From: PKWO01 sp036384915
Lineage (GTDB): Bacteria; Pseudomonadota; Gammaproteobacteria; Burkholderiales; Burkholderiaceae_D
Reading direction: 5' to 3'
Assembly (NCBI GenBank): GCA_036384915.1
Contig: DASVLJ010000014.1
Location: 1-27,118 of the forward strand
Length of the DNA stretch: 27,118 nt
The translations under genes were made by a program, and so were the position numbers. The notes under the pieces were generated by a model. The model was not told the origin of the DNA. It searched no databases and saw only the letters and a list, made by a program, of their open reading frames with translations. Shown in pieces: positions 1 to 8,669 of the stretch; position 1 is the stretch's first letter, and each line of letters opens with the position of its first letter.

Positions 1-1
1 G

Positions 2-376
2 GCGCATGCGCTGCTGCATGGTCATGAGAAGGTTGTACTGGGCGATGCCGGATATCAAGGCGTGGAGAAGCGTCCGGAAAATGTGGGCAAGGTCATGACA
101 TGGAGCACAGCCATGCGGCCAGGCACGCTCGAAGCGCTCACTCGGGGTGCGCCAGGAAGCGCGCTGGCTAAGGCGGAGCAAGTAAAGGCCAGCGTGCGCG
201 CCAAAGTCGAGCATTGCTTCCACGTCGTGAAGTGCCTGTTCAAGCATCGCAAGACCCGCTATCGCGGCTTGGCCAAGAACAACGCCCAGCTCTTTTCTTT
301 GTTTGGGCTGGCCAATCTGGTGCTGGCGCGCAGACATCTTGGGAGCCAGCACACCCAAATTGCGTCCGCAGTTTGA
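2..376 (+). CDS. IS5-family transposase, C-terminal part
   Basis: This is the C-terminal 124 residues of a DDE transposase, entering open from the left window edge. Visible IS5-type signatures are the second catalytic block (VLGDAGYQG), in which the Asp is a DDE residue, and a later block VRAKVEHCFHVVKCLFKHRKTRYRG. That block carries the E (in VEH) and the R/K that complete the IS5 Y(2)R(3)E(6)R-like signature. The end is normal: it closes with the family-typical LFGLANLVLARR followed by a short tail. The protein would cut and join the element's own ends. It has no functional link to the Fic gene downstream, which is on the other strand. Confidence 0.85.
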   Translation, partial: AHALLHGHEKVVLGDAGYQGVEKRPENVGKVMTWSTAMRPGTLEALTRGAPGSALAKAEQVKASVRAKVEHCFHVVKCLFKHRKTRYRGLAKNNAQLFSLFGLANLVLARRHLGSQHTQIASAV

Positions 377-494
377 AAGATGGCGGGAAAACGCCGCGAA
401 ATGCCCTGGTTTGGTCTCGCCAAGTCGAAAAAAACAGCTGTGCGAGAAAAATTTAACGAGACTGGCGCCGCAAATGACCGTCACGTTGTGTAAC

Positions 495-514
495 TCGATT
501 TATTCAGCGCTTCC
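495..514 (+). repeat. IS5-type right terminal inverted repeat
   Basis: The 20 bases read TCGATTTATTCAGCGCTTCC. Read inward from the outside this is GGAAGCGCTGAATAAATCGA, a typical IS5-group end. It is followed at 515-518 by TTAG, a YTAR-type target site. The partner repeat is outside the window. Confidence 0.65.
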
Positions 515-557
515 TTAGGTATGTCGAGTGGGGCGCCGCTTCGATCGGACGTGCCGA

Positions 558-1925
558 CTAGAGTCCTGGGCGGCCAGCGTCGATCCAGCGCTTGGCAATG
601 TCCATGCCGAGGCGGAAACGGGCACAATTGAAGACTTCGACTTGGGCCAACTCTTGCCGCAGCATGTCGGTGAACTGGCCAATATCGTCTGCCGGCAAGC
701 TCAGGGCGTTGACGGCACCGTTGACCGTTGCGACGTCGGCGACGATCCGGCGCACGGCCTCACCCAGTTGTTCGCGGTAGCGCTGGCGGAACTGGTCCGG
801 CGCGCCCATGGCTTCCAGAAGTACGGCATATTTCTCGATTGAGCGCCGATAGGTCCATTCGAACAATTCCACTGCCGGCGCCACGTTGATTTGCTCGTAG
901 ACGCCCAACATCGCTAGCGCATAGTCGCTCTGCCCCACATCGAGGAATGACAAAGGGGCGCAGTTTTGCAGTATTAGCGGCAGGTTGGCGCACAACCGGC
1001 TGGTGCGTTTGTTGCCATCCTCAAACGGCTGCAAGTATGCAAGGTGTAACCACATGAAAAAGGCCGCCTCGACCGGATTGCGGATCAGGCGCACTTTTTC
1101 GAGAACGATCAAGAGCAGTTCGGACAGCAGCTGTGGCGTCTGTAGCGGGACGTAGACCGAATCGGAGATGGTGACCACGGTCGAGCGCACTTGGCCGAGC
1201 CGGGCGTCGGACAGCAGCAGTCCTTGCATCAGCACCGCTTGGATATTGCGCACCACTGCATCGGTGATACCGAAATGCGGCACGGCGTCGAGAAGAAACT
1301 CGATGGCGCTCTTGTGGTTCAAGAGCATCAAGGCGTCGATATCGCCCGCTTCGGCCCGGCCGCGCGCGAACAGTTGTTCGGTGTCGAGCAAGCTCATGCG
1401 GTTGCCTTCCAGTCGCGACGAATGCCAGGACAGGTCAATCAGGAGCTGTTCCAATACGCGCCGCGCGTACGTGCCCGCCGGCTGCTGACCGCGCGCGCGG
1501 CCCTGTTCGAACAATCTGCTGGCCAGATCCGCAGGCAAGAGGCTGGACTGGTTAGGGATGTAGTTTTCCAGGAAGTCGCGCCGGTAAGTGACCGGCTGGC
1601 GCGAACCAAGTGGCGCACGCAAGTAGGCGATTACGGGTTGGCAAGCCGCGGTGAACCGGAATCCGGTGTCGGTGACTATGGCGGGCGCGGAGCTTCCATC
1701 GGGCGCAACCTGGTCCGGCAGCGCGTATCGGGTGGCCGGCCCTGTGCCCAGCTTCTTGATCGTGCCGCCACCTGACATTCTGGCGAGGTGACGATTAATG
1801 GTCGCACGCGGCGCGCGAATGCCACGAGTGATTTCATCGGCGGACAATTCGCTCTGGCCGGCGGCACTACGCACCCGCAGAAATGCCAGGATTTCGGATG
1901 TGGTATCTCGATGTGGGGTAGGCAT
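558..1925 (-). CDS. Fic-family protein with N-terminal winged helix
   Basis: A 455-residue Fic/DOC protein. Residues about 1-75 look like a winged helix-turn-helix (EILAFLRVRS... ADEITRGIRAPRATINRHLARM... wing ending ATRYAL). A Fic N-terminal region follows (SRLEGNRMSLLDTEQL, about 165-180), then the Fic core. Most family members AMPylate a protein side chain with ATP, using the motif HxFx(D/E)GNGRxxR. Here the motif is QPFEDGNKRTSR at 299-310. The catalytic His is Gln299 and the second Gly of GNGR is Lys306, so AMP transfer is doubtful or altered. The length (about 370 plus an HTH) suggests a DNA-binding, self-regulating Fic protein. The ATG start at 1925 lies just inside a palindromic operator-like region. 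No antitoxin gene is adjacent. Family call is secure; activity is inference. Confidence 0.88.
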   Translation of the reverse strand: MPTPHRDTTSEILAFLRVRSAAGQSELSADEITRGIRAPRATINRHLARMSGGGTIKKLGTGPATRYALPDQVAPDGSSAPAIVTDTGFRFTAACQPVIAYLRAPLGSRQPVTYRRDFLENYIPNQSSLLPADLASRLFEQGRARGQQPAGTYARRVLEQLLIDLSWHSSRLEGNRMSLLDTEQLFARGRAEAGDIDALMLLNHKSAIEFLLDAVPHFGITDAVVRNIQAVLMQGLLLSDARLGQVRSTVVTISDSVYVPLQTPQLLSELLLIVLEKVRLIRNPVEAAFFMWLHLAYLQPFEDGNKRTSRLCANLPLILQNCAPLSFLDVGQSDYALAMLGVYEQINVAPAVELFEWTYRRSIEKYAVLLEAMGAPDQFRQRYREQLGEAVRRIVADVATVNGAVNALSLPADDIGQFTDMLRQELAQVEVFNCARFRLGMDIAKRWIDAGRPGL

Positions 1926-1941
1926 GGCGCGCTACTCTCAA

Positions 1942-1996
1942 TGATTGATAGATTAAGGCATAATCTATCACTATTTCACTTTGATTGATAGATTAA
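1942..1996. promoter_or_regulatory. Palindromic repeat operator upstream of fic
   Basis: Two direct copies of TGATTGATAGATTAA start at 1942 and 1982, exactly 40 bases apart. The core TGATAGATTA of the first (1946-1955) faces a perfect inverted copy TAATCTATCA (1961-1970) across five bases. The array sits 20-70 bases upstream of the Fic start codon, where an operator is expected. The Fic protein itself has a winged-helix N-terminus, so autoregulation is the simplest reading, by inference. CTACTCTC also recurs at 1932-1939 and about 1999-2006. Confidence 0.6.
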
Positions 1997-1999
1997 CTG

Positions 2000-2541
2000 C
2001 TACTCTCTCAATATCGATAGGCTATAAAGTGTTCCAACCCTTCGGTGTGAATGCGACTTTATTTTCAGACAAGATTTTGTTGGTCTAAAAAATCAACCAT
2101 TTAGCGTCGCTCAATTTGGCAACGAATGTCTTCCATCCTGTGGCAATAAATTAATTCAAACGACATAAAGAGAGGCAGCGGACACCTTGGCCCTGACACA
2201 TTTTAGCTGGTTGGCGCATCGCACCGGGCGAGTGTCTACGTGGGGCGAGACCCGGCTGAAAGCGGTGTCGCGGCGCCTAATTTGACATAGCCGGCTTTCG
2301 CCACCATTCCTATGCCGGTCACCTTTTGGTATGTTTTCCAACGCTTCCCAAGCCGAGCACGATCACCTTCGCCGCCGCGATCTTGGTCGGCCACGGGATT
2401 TCCTCAGGCCAGGCATCGTCGAGTTTCCTGCCTCACAGCTCCTTGCGATTGTCGGTATCGACGGCGTTGAAGTTACGGCCTATATCGTCGAACAGAGTCG
2501 GGCCAGCTGACGTAGGTGTGACCCCACTTTGGATCGGGTAG
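2000..2541. other. Gene-free stretch between fic and jetD
   Basis: About 540 bases hold no convincing gene. The left 150 bases are AT-rich and probably carry the fic promoter. On the minus strand, directly after the jetD stop, an unfinished-looking frame (about 2480-2420) reads TLFDDIGRNFNAVDTDNRKEL and then stops. After the stop the same frame reads on as KLDDAWPEEIPWPTKIAAAK. This has the look of a decayed coding sequence, but I cannot name the family. Short frames at 2156-2341 (-) and 2326-2541 (+) have no start context or recognisable motif. Confidence 0.4.
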
Positions 2542-3537
2542 CTATCGGAATTGCTGCAGTTGTTCTATGCCCAGAGCCTCTTGCGGGAACCAATGCCCCG
2601 TTGACCAGAGCGACTCCAGTTCGAGGGACATCGTCTCACCCAGCCAATGAGCCGCGATGCCGGCTGCAAAAGACCTGCACTGCTGTTTCGGTCGACGGAC
2701 GCCGTTGCTCAACAGCCATCGGTAAAAGGGTAGTGCCGCGAGAACCTTGGTATATCCGGGTTCGACCTTGCAATTGAAATCCAAAGGAATTGCAACTCCC
2801 TTCGGGTCCAAGTCACCGAAGTATTCGGCTCCGACTGCCTTCGTCTCACTTATTGTCTGGTCGAGTGCGCGCCCCGTAAGTTGAAAGTTCTGCCCGTCGC
2901 CATAGATGACAGCAGAGTATCTTAGTGCGGTTTGGTTCCACTCGCCAAAGCTCCAGTACGTGTTGTGATTCTCGACAACCAGAACCGGCCGACCTGGCGC
3001 ATTGGCAGCGCGATATGGCAAGGGCTGCGGCACCCGAAAGCACCCAAGCGTTTCCAGCGGCATCCGGCCCGCAAAAAGTGTGTCACCAGTGCACATTGCG
3101 TCCAGCCGCTTCTCATCGCCGTATATCTCGAGAGAGCGCTCTTTGATGGGCGCTCGCATGAACTTGCCGCGCCGGTGCAACAAAAATTCGTTGATCGGCA
3201 AAAGTGCAGCTAGCTGTGTGGGTGTGAGTTCGGTCCAAAACCCGAGTTCGGGAGCCCAGACCACGTCGGTCAGGTCAGGAAGTTGCCTCGCGGGCTGCAC
3301 CCGGACCATTGTGATCCACTTCGGAAGCGGGGGCGTGCCGGCCGTTTCCCAGCTTCCGGCAGCGGGTAGCGTCAGCGCTCCCTGAGCGGCCAAGGCTTTC
3401 AACTCTTCGAGCAACTTGGCATTTCTTTCGGGCGTGTTCTGAACATCCGGGTAGAGCGCGAAGTAGTGGTGCCTCAAGGCTTCAAGATGGATCCGTTTTC
3501 GAGGATATGCCTGCAATGCCGCCAGAAATTCATTCAA
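2542..3537 (-). CDS. jetD: Wadjet protein JetD, TOPRIM nuclease
   Basis: The 331-residue nuclease subunit of Wadjet. The family has an N-terminal winged-helix/arm region (DUF3322-like in type I) and a C-terminal TOPRIM domain (DUF2220). It cleaves circular DNA when the SMC complex stalls after loop extrusion. Visible here are an N-terminal helical part (1-80, HLEALRHHYFALYPD), then the TOPRIM glutamate in VVENHNTYW (E189) and the metal-binding GDLDPKG (D242, D244). The gene is last in the jetABCD operon. Its TTG start overlaps the jetC stop (TTGA at 3537-3534), with GAGGTGG a few bases upstream as ribosome binding site. No in-frame ATG or GTG occurs before the conserved part. It is short beside type I JetD proteins (about 380-400), which fits a type III-like form. 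All catalytic acids seen are intact. Confidence 0.88.
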   Translation of the reverse strand: MNEFLAALQAYPRKRIHLEALRHHYFALYPDVQNTPERNAKLLEELKALAAQGALTLPAAGSWETAGTPPLPKWITMVRVQPARQLPDLTDVVWAPELGFWTELTPTQLAALLPINEFLLHRRGKFMRAPIKERSLEIYGDEKRLDAMCTGDTLFAGRMPLETLGCFRVPQPLPYRAANAPGRPVLVVENHNTYWSFGEWNQTALRYSAVIYGDGQNFQLTGRALDQTISETKAVGAEYFGDLDPKGVAIPLDFNCKVEPGYTKVLAALPFYRWLLSNGVRRPKQQCRSFAAGIAAHWLGETMSLELESLWSTGHWFPQEALGIEQLQQFR

Positions 3538-6500
3538 GCTTCCACCTCATCAGGGGTTTCATTGAGAAAGTAGTTCGCTATTTCCAAATGCCATCGGCGC
3601 GTCTTCGTGTTCTGCCCCGCCTTGCGCAGCCGAATGAAGCGCTGGAACTCGCCGATGGCGTTGTAATCCTGCATGGCCGTTGCGAAGATGAGGTGCACGT
3701 TCATGGCCGCGGCAAGCAATCGCTGCGCTCGCCACATCGCCGCCGAGGTCGCCTTGGCAAATGGGTTGTCAAGAATAAGAGGACCGCCTGCCATACGCTG
3801 AATATGGGCATGGTTCTCTGCGCGTAGCTGATTGATAAGCAGAAACAGGAACATGGCCATGACAACGCCCTCGCCGCCGGAATTGGAGATACGGTCGACC
3901 GGCACGTACTGCTCGGTCTCTTCGACGGACATCTTGAGCACTTGAAGGCCCAGCGGTCTGCCGTAAACCCGCAATACCGCATCAGCAACAAGATCGGTGC
4001 CACGGGCGGGAAAGACGTTCGTATCACTCAACACGTTCAGATATTGATCAAGTACTTGACGCCGAGTGTCTACGGATACCGAACCGAAGTTGGCGCGCAT
4101 CTTCAACACAGCTTTGCCTCCGACATAAGGAGCCGCCGCCGGCACGCATTTGTCGCTGCTTACGGCACGGCTGAGCGTCGAGATGGCGTTTCGAACTACG
4201 CCGAGAAGCTCCTCAGTACACGCATCGAAGTCCTTCTTCATCGAGTCCAATGTCGATTGCGTGGTGGCGATGCGGTCGTCCAGATGCTCCAGCAAGCGTT
4301 TTGCATCCGTGCAGGCGGAGTCGAAGTCGTTCTGCAGCATTTGCTGCGCGACGAGTTCGTCAACTTCACGGAACGCAGGCGCGGCGGCGGCTGATTTCAG
4401 TGCTTCGAAACTTTTGCGTGCGGCAGATTGCAGTTTCGTGACCCCTTTGTTCCGCGTGTTGTACTCAGACAGCAAAACTTTGGCCTGCGTGGTCGCATCA
4501 ACATCGAGAGTGATCGGTTGCAAGCTTGGATTTTCCAAAATGGCGCCGATGCGTGCCCCGAATTCTGCGGCAATAAGTTGCGGGTCGGGCTTTTCAGGCA
4601 GATCCAGGCTAGCGCGTAACATGGATTCCGTACTCTCATCCTGTTTGGCTTCCGCAAGTTTGGCGGTCGCGCGGCTCGCGGACCGGTTCGCTTCTTCATT
4701 GGCTGATTGCATTCGGCCGATTGCCGCGTCGATATTGCGTTGACTTTGCTCAATCAATTCGGCCAGGGCTGGAATTTCAAGCGTTTCGAGTGTCGGTCTT
4801 GCCGCCGGTATGCGCGCCTTGTTCGCGGAATGCCATTTCGACGAGTCAGCGCTGGCCACCTTGAACTGTGCGGTAGCTTCAACTTGTTCGGCTTTTGCGG
4901 GCTGAAGCTGCCGCGTAACGCTTTCCAGCTCTACAGCGTGGTCGATATCGATGAATGGATCGAGTTCCGAAACCTGGACAGTGGGGAAATCGCTCTTCAA
5001 TTGACCACTCTTGGACGCGCGAAGCGCTTGGCTGCTCTGCATGCGCTCGCTTAGCAACCCGAGTTTATCTTGTTCTTCAGTCAGGTAGAAATCGAGCGCA
5101 TCCTTGTACATGTCGCGTAATGTCGACAGGGGGCGCGGATTCTGCGCAAGTTGTTCCTGCGCGGGGTATTCCTTGTCGTAGTAGGCAATCTTCGATAGTT
5201 CAGCCGCCAGGACGCCCCGTTCGTGCTTGAAGTCGACCGTGAGAGCATGCTCCGTGTCGTGCTCTGCCTGGATCGTTTCAAGTCCGGCTTCGGCAACCGC
5301 CTTACTTGCTTGAGCTTGTTCGATTCCTAAGCTCAGGTGTGCAATGCGATCCAAGCGGGCGTCTCGGCCAGCCTCGTGCTCGGTTTGAAATGTGCGCATT
5401 GTCGCCGCAGCCTGGCGCGACTTGTTGTGCCGGTCATCGGCCACGCCAGCAAGTCTGTCGTCTTCGGCGGCGAGTTCGTCATGCTCACTCGCTTCGAACG
5501 AGAGGTTTTCCGCTCGCGCGATAGCCACCGTTTCATCCTCGAGCAGCGCTTCGCGATTCGCCGCCGCCTCAGCGAGCTGTCCGCCGCCATAGCTCATGCC
5601 GAAAGTTTGCAATTCCTGCACCGCCTTAAGCGTGCTTTCGTAGCGTGCCTCGTAGTCTGCACGGCGTTGCTGTTCGGTCTCGAGTCGCACGGTGAGCGAT
5701 GTGCAGAGACGCGAGGCAGCTTCCACGTTGAATGCGGAGTCGTCTTCCGGAGGAACTACTATCAAATCGTTCTTGTCAGCTATCGTATCGAGCGCTGCGA
5801 TCGAAATGGTAATGGGCTGGGTCGGACGTCGCTCGCCCCAGACAACCTGTCGCGCCTTGTCGAGCTCGCCTTGTACCACGCACACGCCAGCGTAGCGCGC
5901 CGGATTGCTGAGGACCAAAGTGCGGGCACGCTCCACGTCAGGAAGTGTACGTGCGATGTATTCATTGAATGCCCGAGCCGAGCGCAGCCCGGCTTGGTGA
6001 AGGACCTGTACCACCAGCGCCACATTGGGGTCGTGTCCTGACACTCCGGTGGTCTCGATGGCTTGGCGCGTTGCGTTCAACCCGGCTAGTCGCACGTCAG
6101 CGCGCGAGATCTGCCGGGCCGATTCCGCGACGACCTCGACGAGGCGATGCTCCAGGATTGGCGACAGAGGGTCGGCCCGATCCGATTCGACCGCGCTCAG
6201 CAACGCAGGAAGCTGGGACAGCCGTTCGAACTCGACTTCGCCAGCCGCGATATAGGCTGAGAGCGACTTAGCTTGTTCGCGGGCCTGGGCGGCGGCGACT
6301 TGCTCTTGCGATGCAGCTTCACGGAGCGCCTTGGCCTTGGCACGCCGGTTATCACGAGACAGGCGCAGGGCATCGCGTTCGGCGGCGTGCGCTGTGGCCT
6401 GAGCGTCATGGCGTGCAAACGCATCCTCAGCCTGTTCCTGCTCATCCAACAGCAGTCCATCCCGCAACAGAGTCGCTCGCCGGTTGGTGCGGGCCTCCTC

Positions 6501-7934
6501 GGCTGCTTGCAGCTTGGTTCTTTCCTGCATCAGCCGCAATTCGTCCTGATCGGCCGCGTTCTTTTGGTTCTTCAGTGCCGCGCGGCGCTCGTTACGTTCG
6601 GTGACACGTTCGCCCAATGCACGAAGCTCCGCTTCCAACCGTGTTTCTTCCGACCGGATTGCACGGCGCAGCAGCGCGCCCTGAATATCCACATGGTCGC
6701 GTGCGGGCTTGAGATCGGCGCGGTGGGCCTCGGCGAGCGCCTCTTGCTCGCGGATCTGCTGGTCGATGCCCAGAATCTCCTTCTGGATGCGGCCGGCCTT
6801 CAGGTATTGCTCCCGCTGCTCAAGCGTTCTGACCGCCGAATTGGCAATGTCCTTGCGGGCAGAGGCTGCCGCCACGGATTTCTGGTGCCACACCCAGGTA
6901 ACAGCAAGAAGGTCATTGCTGTGCAGCTCGGATTCTCTTGCTGCCGCCTCTGCTAGGTTTCGCTGGCTGCGCTCGAATCCGAGTTCCGTCTCGTATTGAG
7001 CATGCCGATCGAGGGCGCGCGCCTGTAGGGCCAGTACCAGTTGCGCGCCTTGAGCAGTCAACGCCCGTTGGCAGACATATGCCTCCACGTACTGTTGCGC
7101 CGCGTCGGCGAACGCGTTGAGCGAGGCTCTGAATTTGGTTAGCTCGTCGCGTCGCCTTTCGAATTGGGGTTTGCGCCGATGTTTTTCACAGACGGCAACC
7201 ACCATGGCGCGTGCCTTGTCGGCCTTTTCCGAATCGCTTGTCAGGTGTAGGAACTTGCGCAGGAATTCGGGTTCGGTCTTGAAGTCGAGGAAACCGGCAT
7301 CGAAGCCGCCTTCCTGGGCGGAAAAGTTCAGTTGGATACGCAGCATGTCCAAGTCGATGAGTCGCTCGTCCTTGAGGTGGCGCTGCCACTCGGCTTGACG
7401 GTTGTGGCTCAAGTAGACGTTGCCCGGATGCTGCTTTTGGAGGATATGCAGCCAGCGGGAGAAGTCCGCCATCGAGCCAGGTGGCGTAGCCGTCAGTCCA
7501 GGCGCCGGAATGTCCTTGAAGGAAATGTTCCCTCGCTCCTCGAAACTGAAAAACATCCGGTCGACGTCAGGCGGATCGCTGGTCGAGCGCACCGCAATCG
7601 CCTGGCCCGTGATGAGCCGGTAAGAATGGCCGCCAGCCGTGCGCGAAGGCATGAGCCACTCGACGATAATGAATCCCGGAACGCCGTCGTGGGTGAAATA
7701 CTGAGAGAAGCTGTTGTTCTTGGACTGCAGATGCTTGAGGAAGCGCTCCTGGGAGGTCTCGAAGCAGGAGAAGATCAATCCCAGCAGCGTCGTTTTGCCC
7801 CCGCCATTTTCGAGGTTGATGATGGAATCGGTTGGCTCCCCGGTATTCGGATCGGTAAGGTCGAAGGTCAATCCTTCGTACCAGGCAGTGCGGTAGCCGC
7901 AGTTTGCCAGATGGACGCGGGTGATTTTCTGCAT
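3534..7934 (-). CDS. jetC: Wadjet protein JetC, SMC/MukB-like ATPase
   Basis: The 1466-residue SMC-type motor that extrudes DNA loops together with JetA and JetB. The N-terminal head has Walker A GGGKT at 44-48. Long coiled coils (about 250-600 and 760-1270, rich in A/E/R/Q heptads) flank a hinge-like globular part (about 600-750). The C-terminal head has the ABC signature SGGEG starting at S1352 and the Walker B strand PLILD ending at D1389. The residue after the Walker B aspartate is Asn1390 (LILDNPF), where ABC/SMC ATPases normally have the catalytic Glu. The switch region reads LIFATAMQ, without the usual His. The gene starts 15 bases after jetB, and its stop overlaps the jetD TTG. The fold and operon position make the call firm. 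The Walker B departure may be normal for this subfamily, which I cannot check here. Confidence 0.9.
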   Translation of the reverse strand: MQKITRVHLANCGYRTAWYEGLTFDLTDPNTGEPTDSIINLENGGGKTTLLGLIFSCFETSQERFLKHLQSKNNSFSQYFTHDGVPGFIIVEWLMPSRTAGGHSYRLITGQAIAVRSTSDPPDVDRMFFSFEERGNISFKDIPAPGLTATPPGSMADFSRWLHILQKQHPGNVYLSHNRQAEWQRHLKDERLIDLDMLRIQLNFSAQEGGFDAGFLDFKTEPEFLRKFLHLTSDSEKADKARAMVVAVCEKHRRKPQFERRRDELTKFRASLNAFADAAQQYVEAYVCQRALTAQGAQLVLALQARALDRHAQYETELGFERSQRNLAEAAARESELHSNDLLAVTWVWHQKSVAAASARKDIANSAVRTLEQREQYLKAGRIQKEILGIDQQIREQEALAEAHRADLKPARDHVDIQGALLRRAIRSEETRLEAELRALGERVTERNERRAALKNQKNAADQDELRLMQERTKLQAAEEARTNRRATLLRDGLLLDEQEQAEDAFARHDAQATAHAAERDALRLSRDNRRAKAKALREAASQEQVAAAQAREQAKSLSAYIAAGEVEFERLSQLPALLSAVESDRADPLSPILEHRLVEVVAESARQISRADVRLAGLNATRQAIETTGVSGHDPNVALVVQVLHQAGLRSARAFNEYIARTLPDVERARTLVLSNPARYAGVCVVQGELDKARQVVWGERRPTQPITISIAALDTIADKNDLIVVPPEDDSAFNVEAASRLCTSLTVRLETEQQRRADYEARYESTLKAVQELQTFGMSYGGGQLAEAAANREALLEDETVAIARAENLSFEASEHDELAAEDDRLAGVADDRHNKSRQAAATMRTFQTEHEAGRDARLDRIAHLSLGIEQAQASKAVAEAGLETIQAEHDTEHALTVDFKHERGVLAAELSKIAYYDKEYPAQEQLAQNPRPLSTLRDMYKDALDFYLTEEQDKLGLLSERMQSSQALRASKSGQLKSDFPTVQVSELDPFIDIDHAVELESVTRQLQPAKAEQVEATAQFKVASADSSKWHSANKARIPAARPTLETLEIPALAELIEQSQRNIDAAIGRMQSANEEANRSASRATAKLAEAKQDESTESMLRASLDLPEKPDPQLIAAEFGARIGAILENPSLQPITLDVDATTQAKVLLSEYNTRNKGVTKLQSAARKSFEALKSAAAAPAFREVDELVAQQMLQNDFDSACTDAKRLLEHLDDRIATTQSTLDSMKKDFDACTEELLGVVRNAISTLSRAVSSDKCVPAAAPYVGGKAVLKMRANFGSVSVDTRRQVLDQYLNVLSDTNVFPARGTDLVADAVLRVYGRPLGLQVLKMSVEETEQYVPVDRISNSGGEGVVMAMFLFLLINQLRAENHAHIQRMAGGPLILDNPFAKATSAAMWRAQRLLAAAMNVHLIFATAMQDYNAIGEFQRFIRLRKAGQNTKTRRWHLEIANYFLNETPDEVEA

Positions 7935-7949
7935 TTCGCTCGATTTATG

Positions 7950-8669
7950 TCAGATAGTGGCGAGTTGGGCCATTTCATACAGACGCCGCAATGCCAGTTC
8001 ACGAAGCTGAACACGGAACCGGTGAGTCGGCGTATATGTTGCGGCGATGTCGTCGTCGGCCTCGCGATCCAGGCGTACGAGCCCGTTTTGCAACATGTGG
8101 TTGAGCGCAAGTTTCACCACGCCAACCACGGAGGCCGCAGACGCGCGTTGGCCGGCCGGGATCGCTACGGGCAACGCGGCGATAGTTTCCCAGCCCGGAG
8201 CTAGCTCCGGCGGAATGCCTGTGGGTAGTTCGCTAGTCTCCTTGAGGCGCCGGGCCAGAGCATATAACGTGTCGCGGCAGGCCGCCAGGGATGAAGGCGG
8301 CGGCGAATAATTGTCGTCGTCCAGTACATCGGTAGTCGGGAAGAAGACTGCGGCAATGGCGACATGCGCTAAGACGAGCGTGGCTTTCTGATCAACGGAC
8401 ATGCCGGCCCGGATGTCTCCTAGACGTACCGAGAAGCGGCTATCACGCGAGGCTGGCACTATCATCAGGCCGCGGCTTTCGCTGGCATCCAGGATTTGAA
8501 GTTCCAAGCCACTGGCAATATCTTCGACCTGTCGATGAAACGTCGGGTCGGCGCGATACAACGCCAGCAGCTCGCGGTACTCCGCGTCATTGACAGGCGA
8601 CAACGTCGTGTGCAGAGCCTTATAGATCAATCGCGCTGCATTGCGCACACTGGCTTCTAGCGAAGTCAT
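7950..8669 (-). CDS. jetB: Wadjet protein JetB, MukE-like subunit
   Basis: A 239-residue protein in the JetB slot. In Wadjet the JetB/MukE/KITE subunit dimerises, binds the kleisin JetA and touches DNA. No catalytic motif is expected and none is seen. The C-terminal 70 residues look like a winged helix (VVGVVKLALNHMLQNGLVRL... YTPTHRFRVQLREL), as in KITE proteins. I do not see a clear type I (DUF4194) pattern; the sequence is closer in look to the type III JetB proteins. The ATG start overlaps the jetA stop (ATGA, 8669-8666), with GGGAGG six bases upstream, so translation is coupled to jetA. The call rests mainly on operon position and size. Confidence 0.78.
   Translation of the reverse strand: MTSLEASVRNAARLIYKALHTTLSPVNDAEYRELLALYRADPTFHRQVEDIASGLELQILDASESRGLMIVPASRDSRFSVRLGDIRAGMSVDQKATLVLAHVAIAAVFFPTTDVLDDDNYSPPPSSLAACRDTLYALARRLKETSELPTGIPPELAPGWETIAALPVAIPAGQRASAASVVGVVKLALNHMLQNGLVRLDREADDDIAATYTPTHRFRVQLRELALRRLYEMAQLATI

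Larger units (their letters stand above)
1..514 (+). mobile_element. IS5-family insertion sequence, right part
   Basis: The window opens inside an IS5-family element. Its transposase 3' part (2-376) is followed by a noncoding tail. The tail ends in a 20-base sequence (495-514) whose reverse complement, starting GGAAGCGCTGAATAAATC, has the look of IS5-group terminal repeats. Directly outside it is TTAG (515-518), which fits the YTAR four-base target usually duplicated by IS5 elements. The left end and the first copy of the target lie outside the window, so completeness cannot be judged. Family placement is recognition from the transposase, not a database match. Confidence 0.8.

Noticed and set aside
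1942..1996. CRISPR-like or iteron array
   Set aside because: Only three half-sites, one of them inverted, next to a promoter; an operator explains it better than an origin or CRISPR.
5337..6041. 234-residue plus-strand frame inside jetC
   Set aside because: Antisense shadow of the JetC hinge and coiled coil, with Arg/Cys-rich meaningless composition.
7332..8204. 290-residue plus-strand frame over the jetB/jetC junction
   Set aside because: Antisense to two well-supported genes; no domain and no start context.
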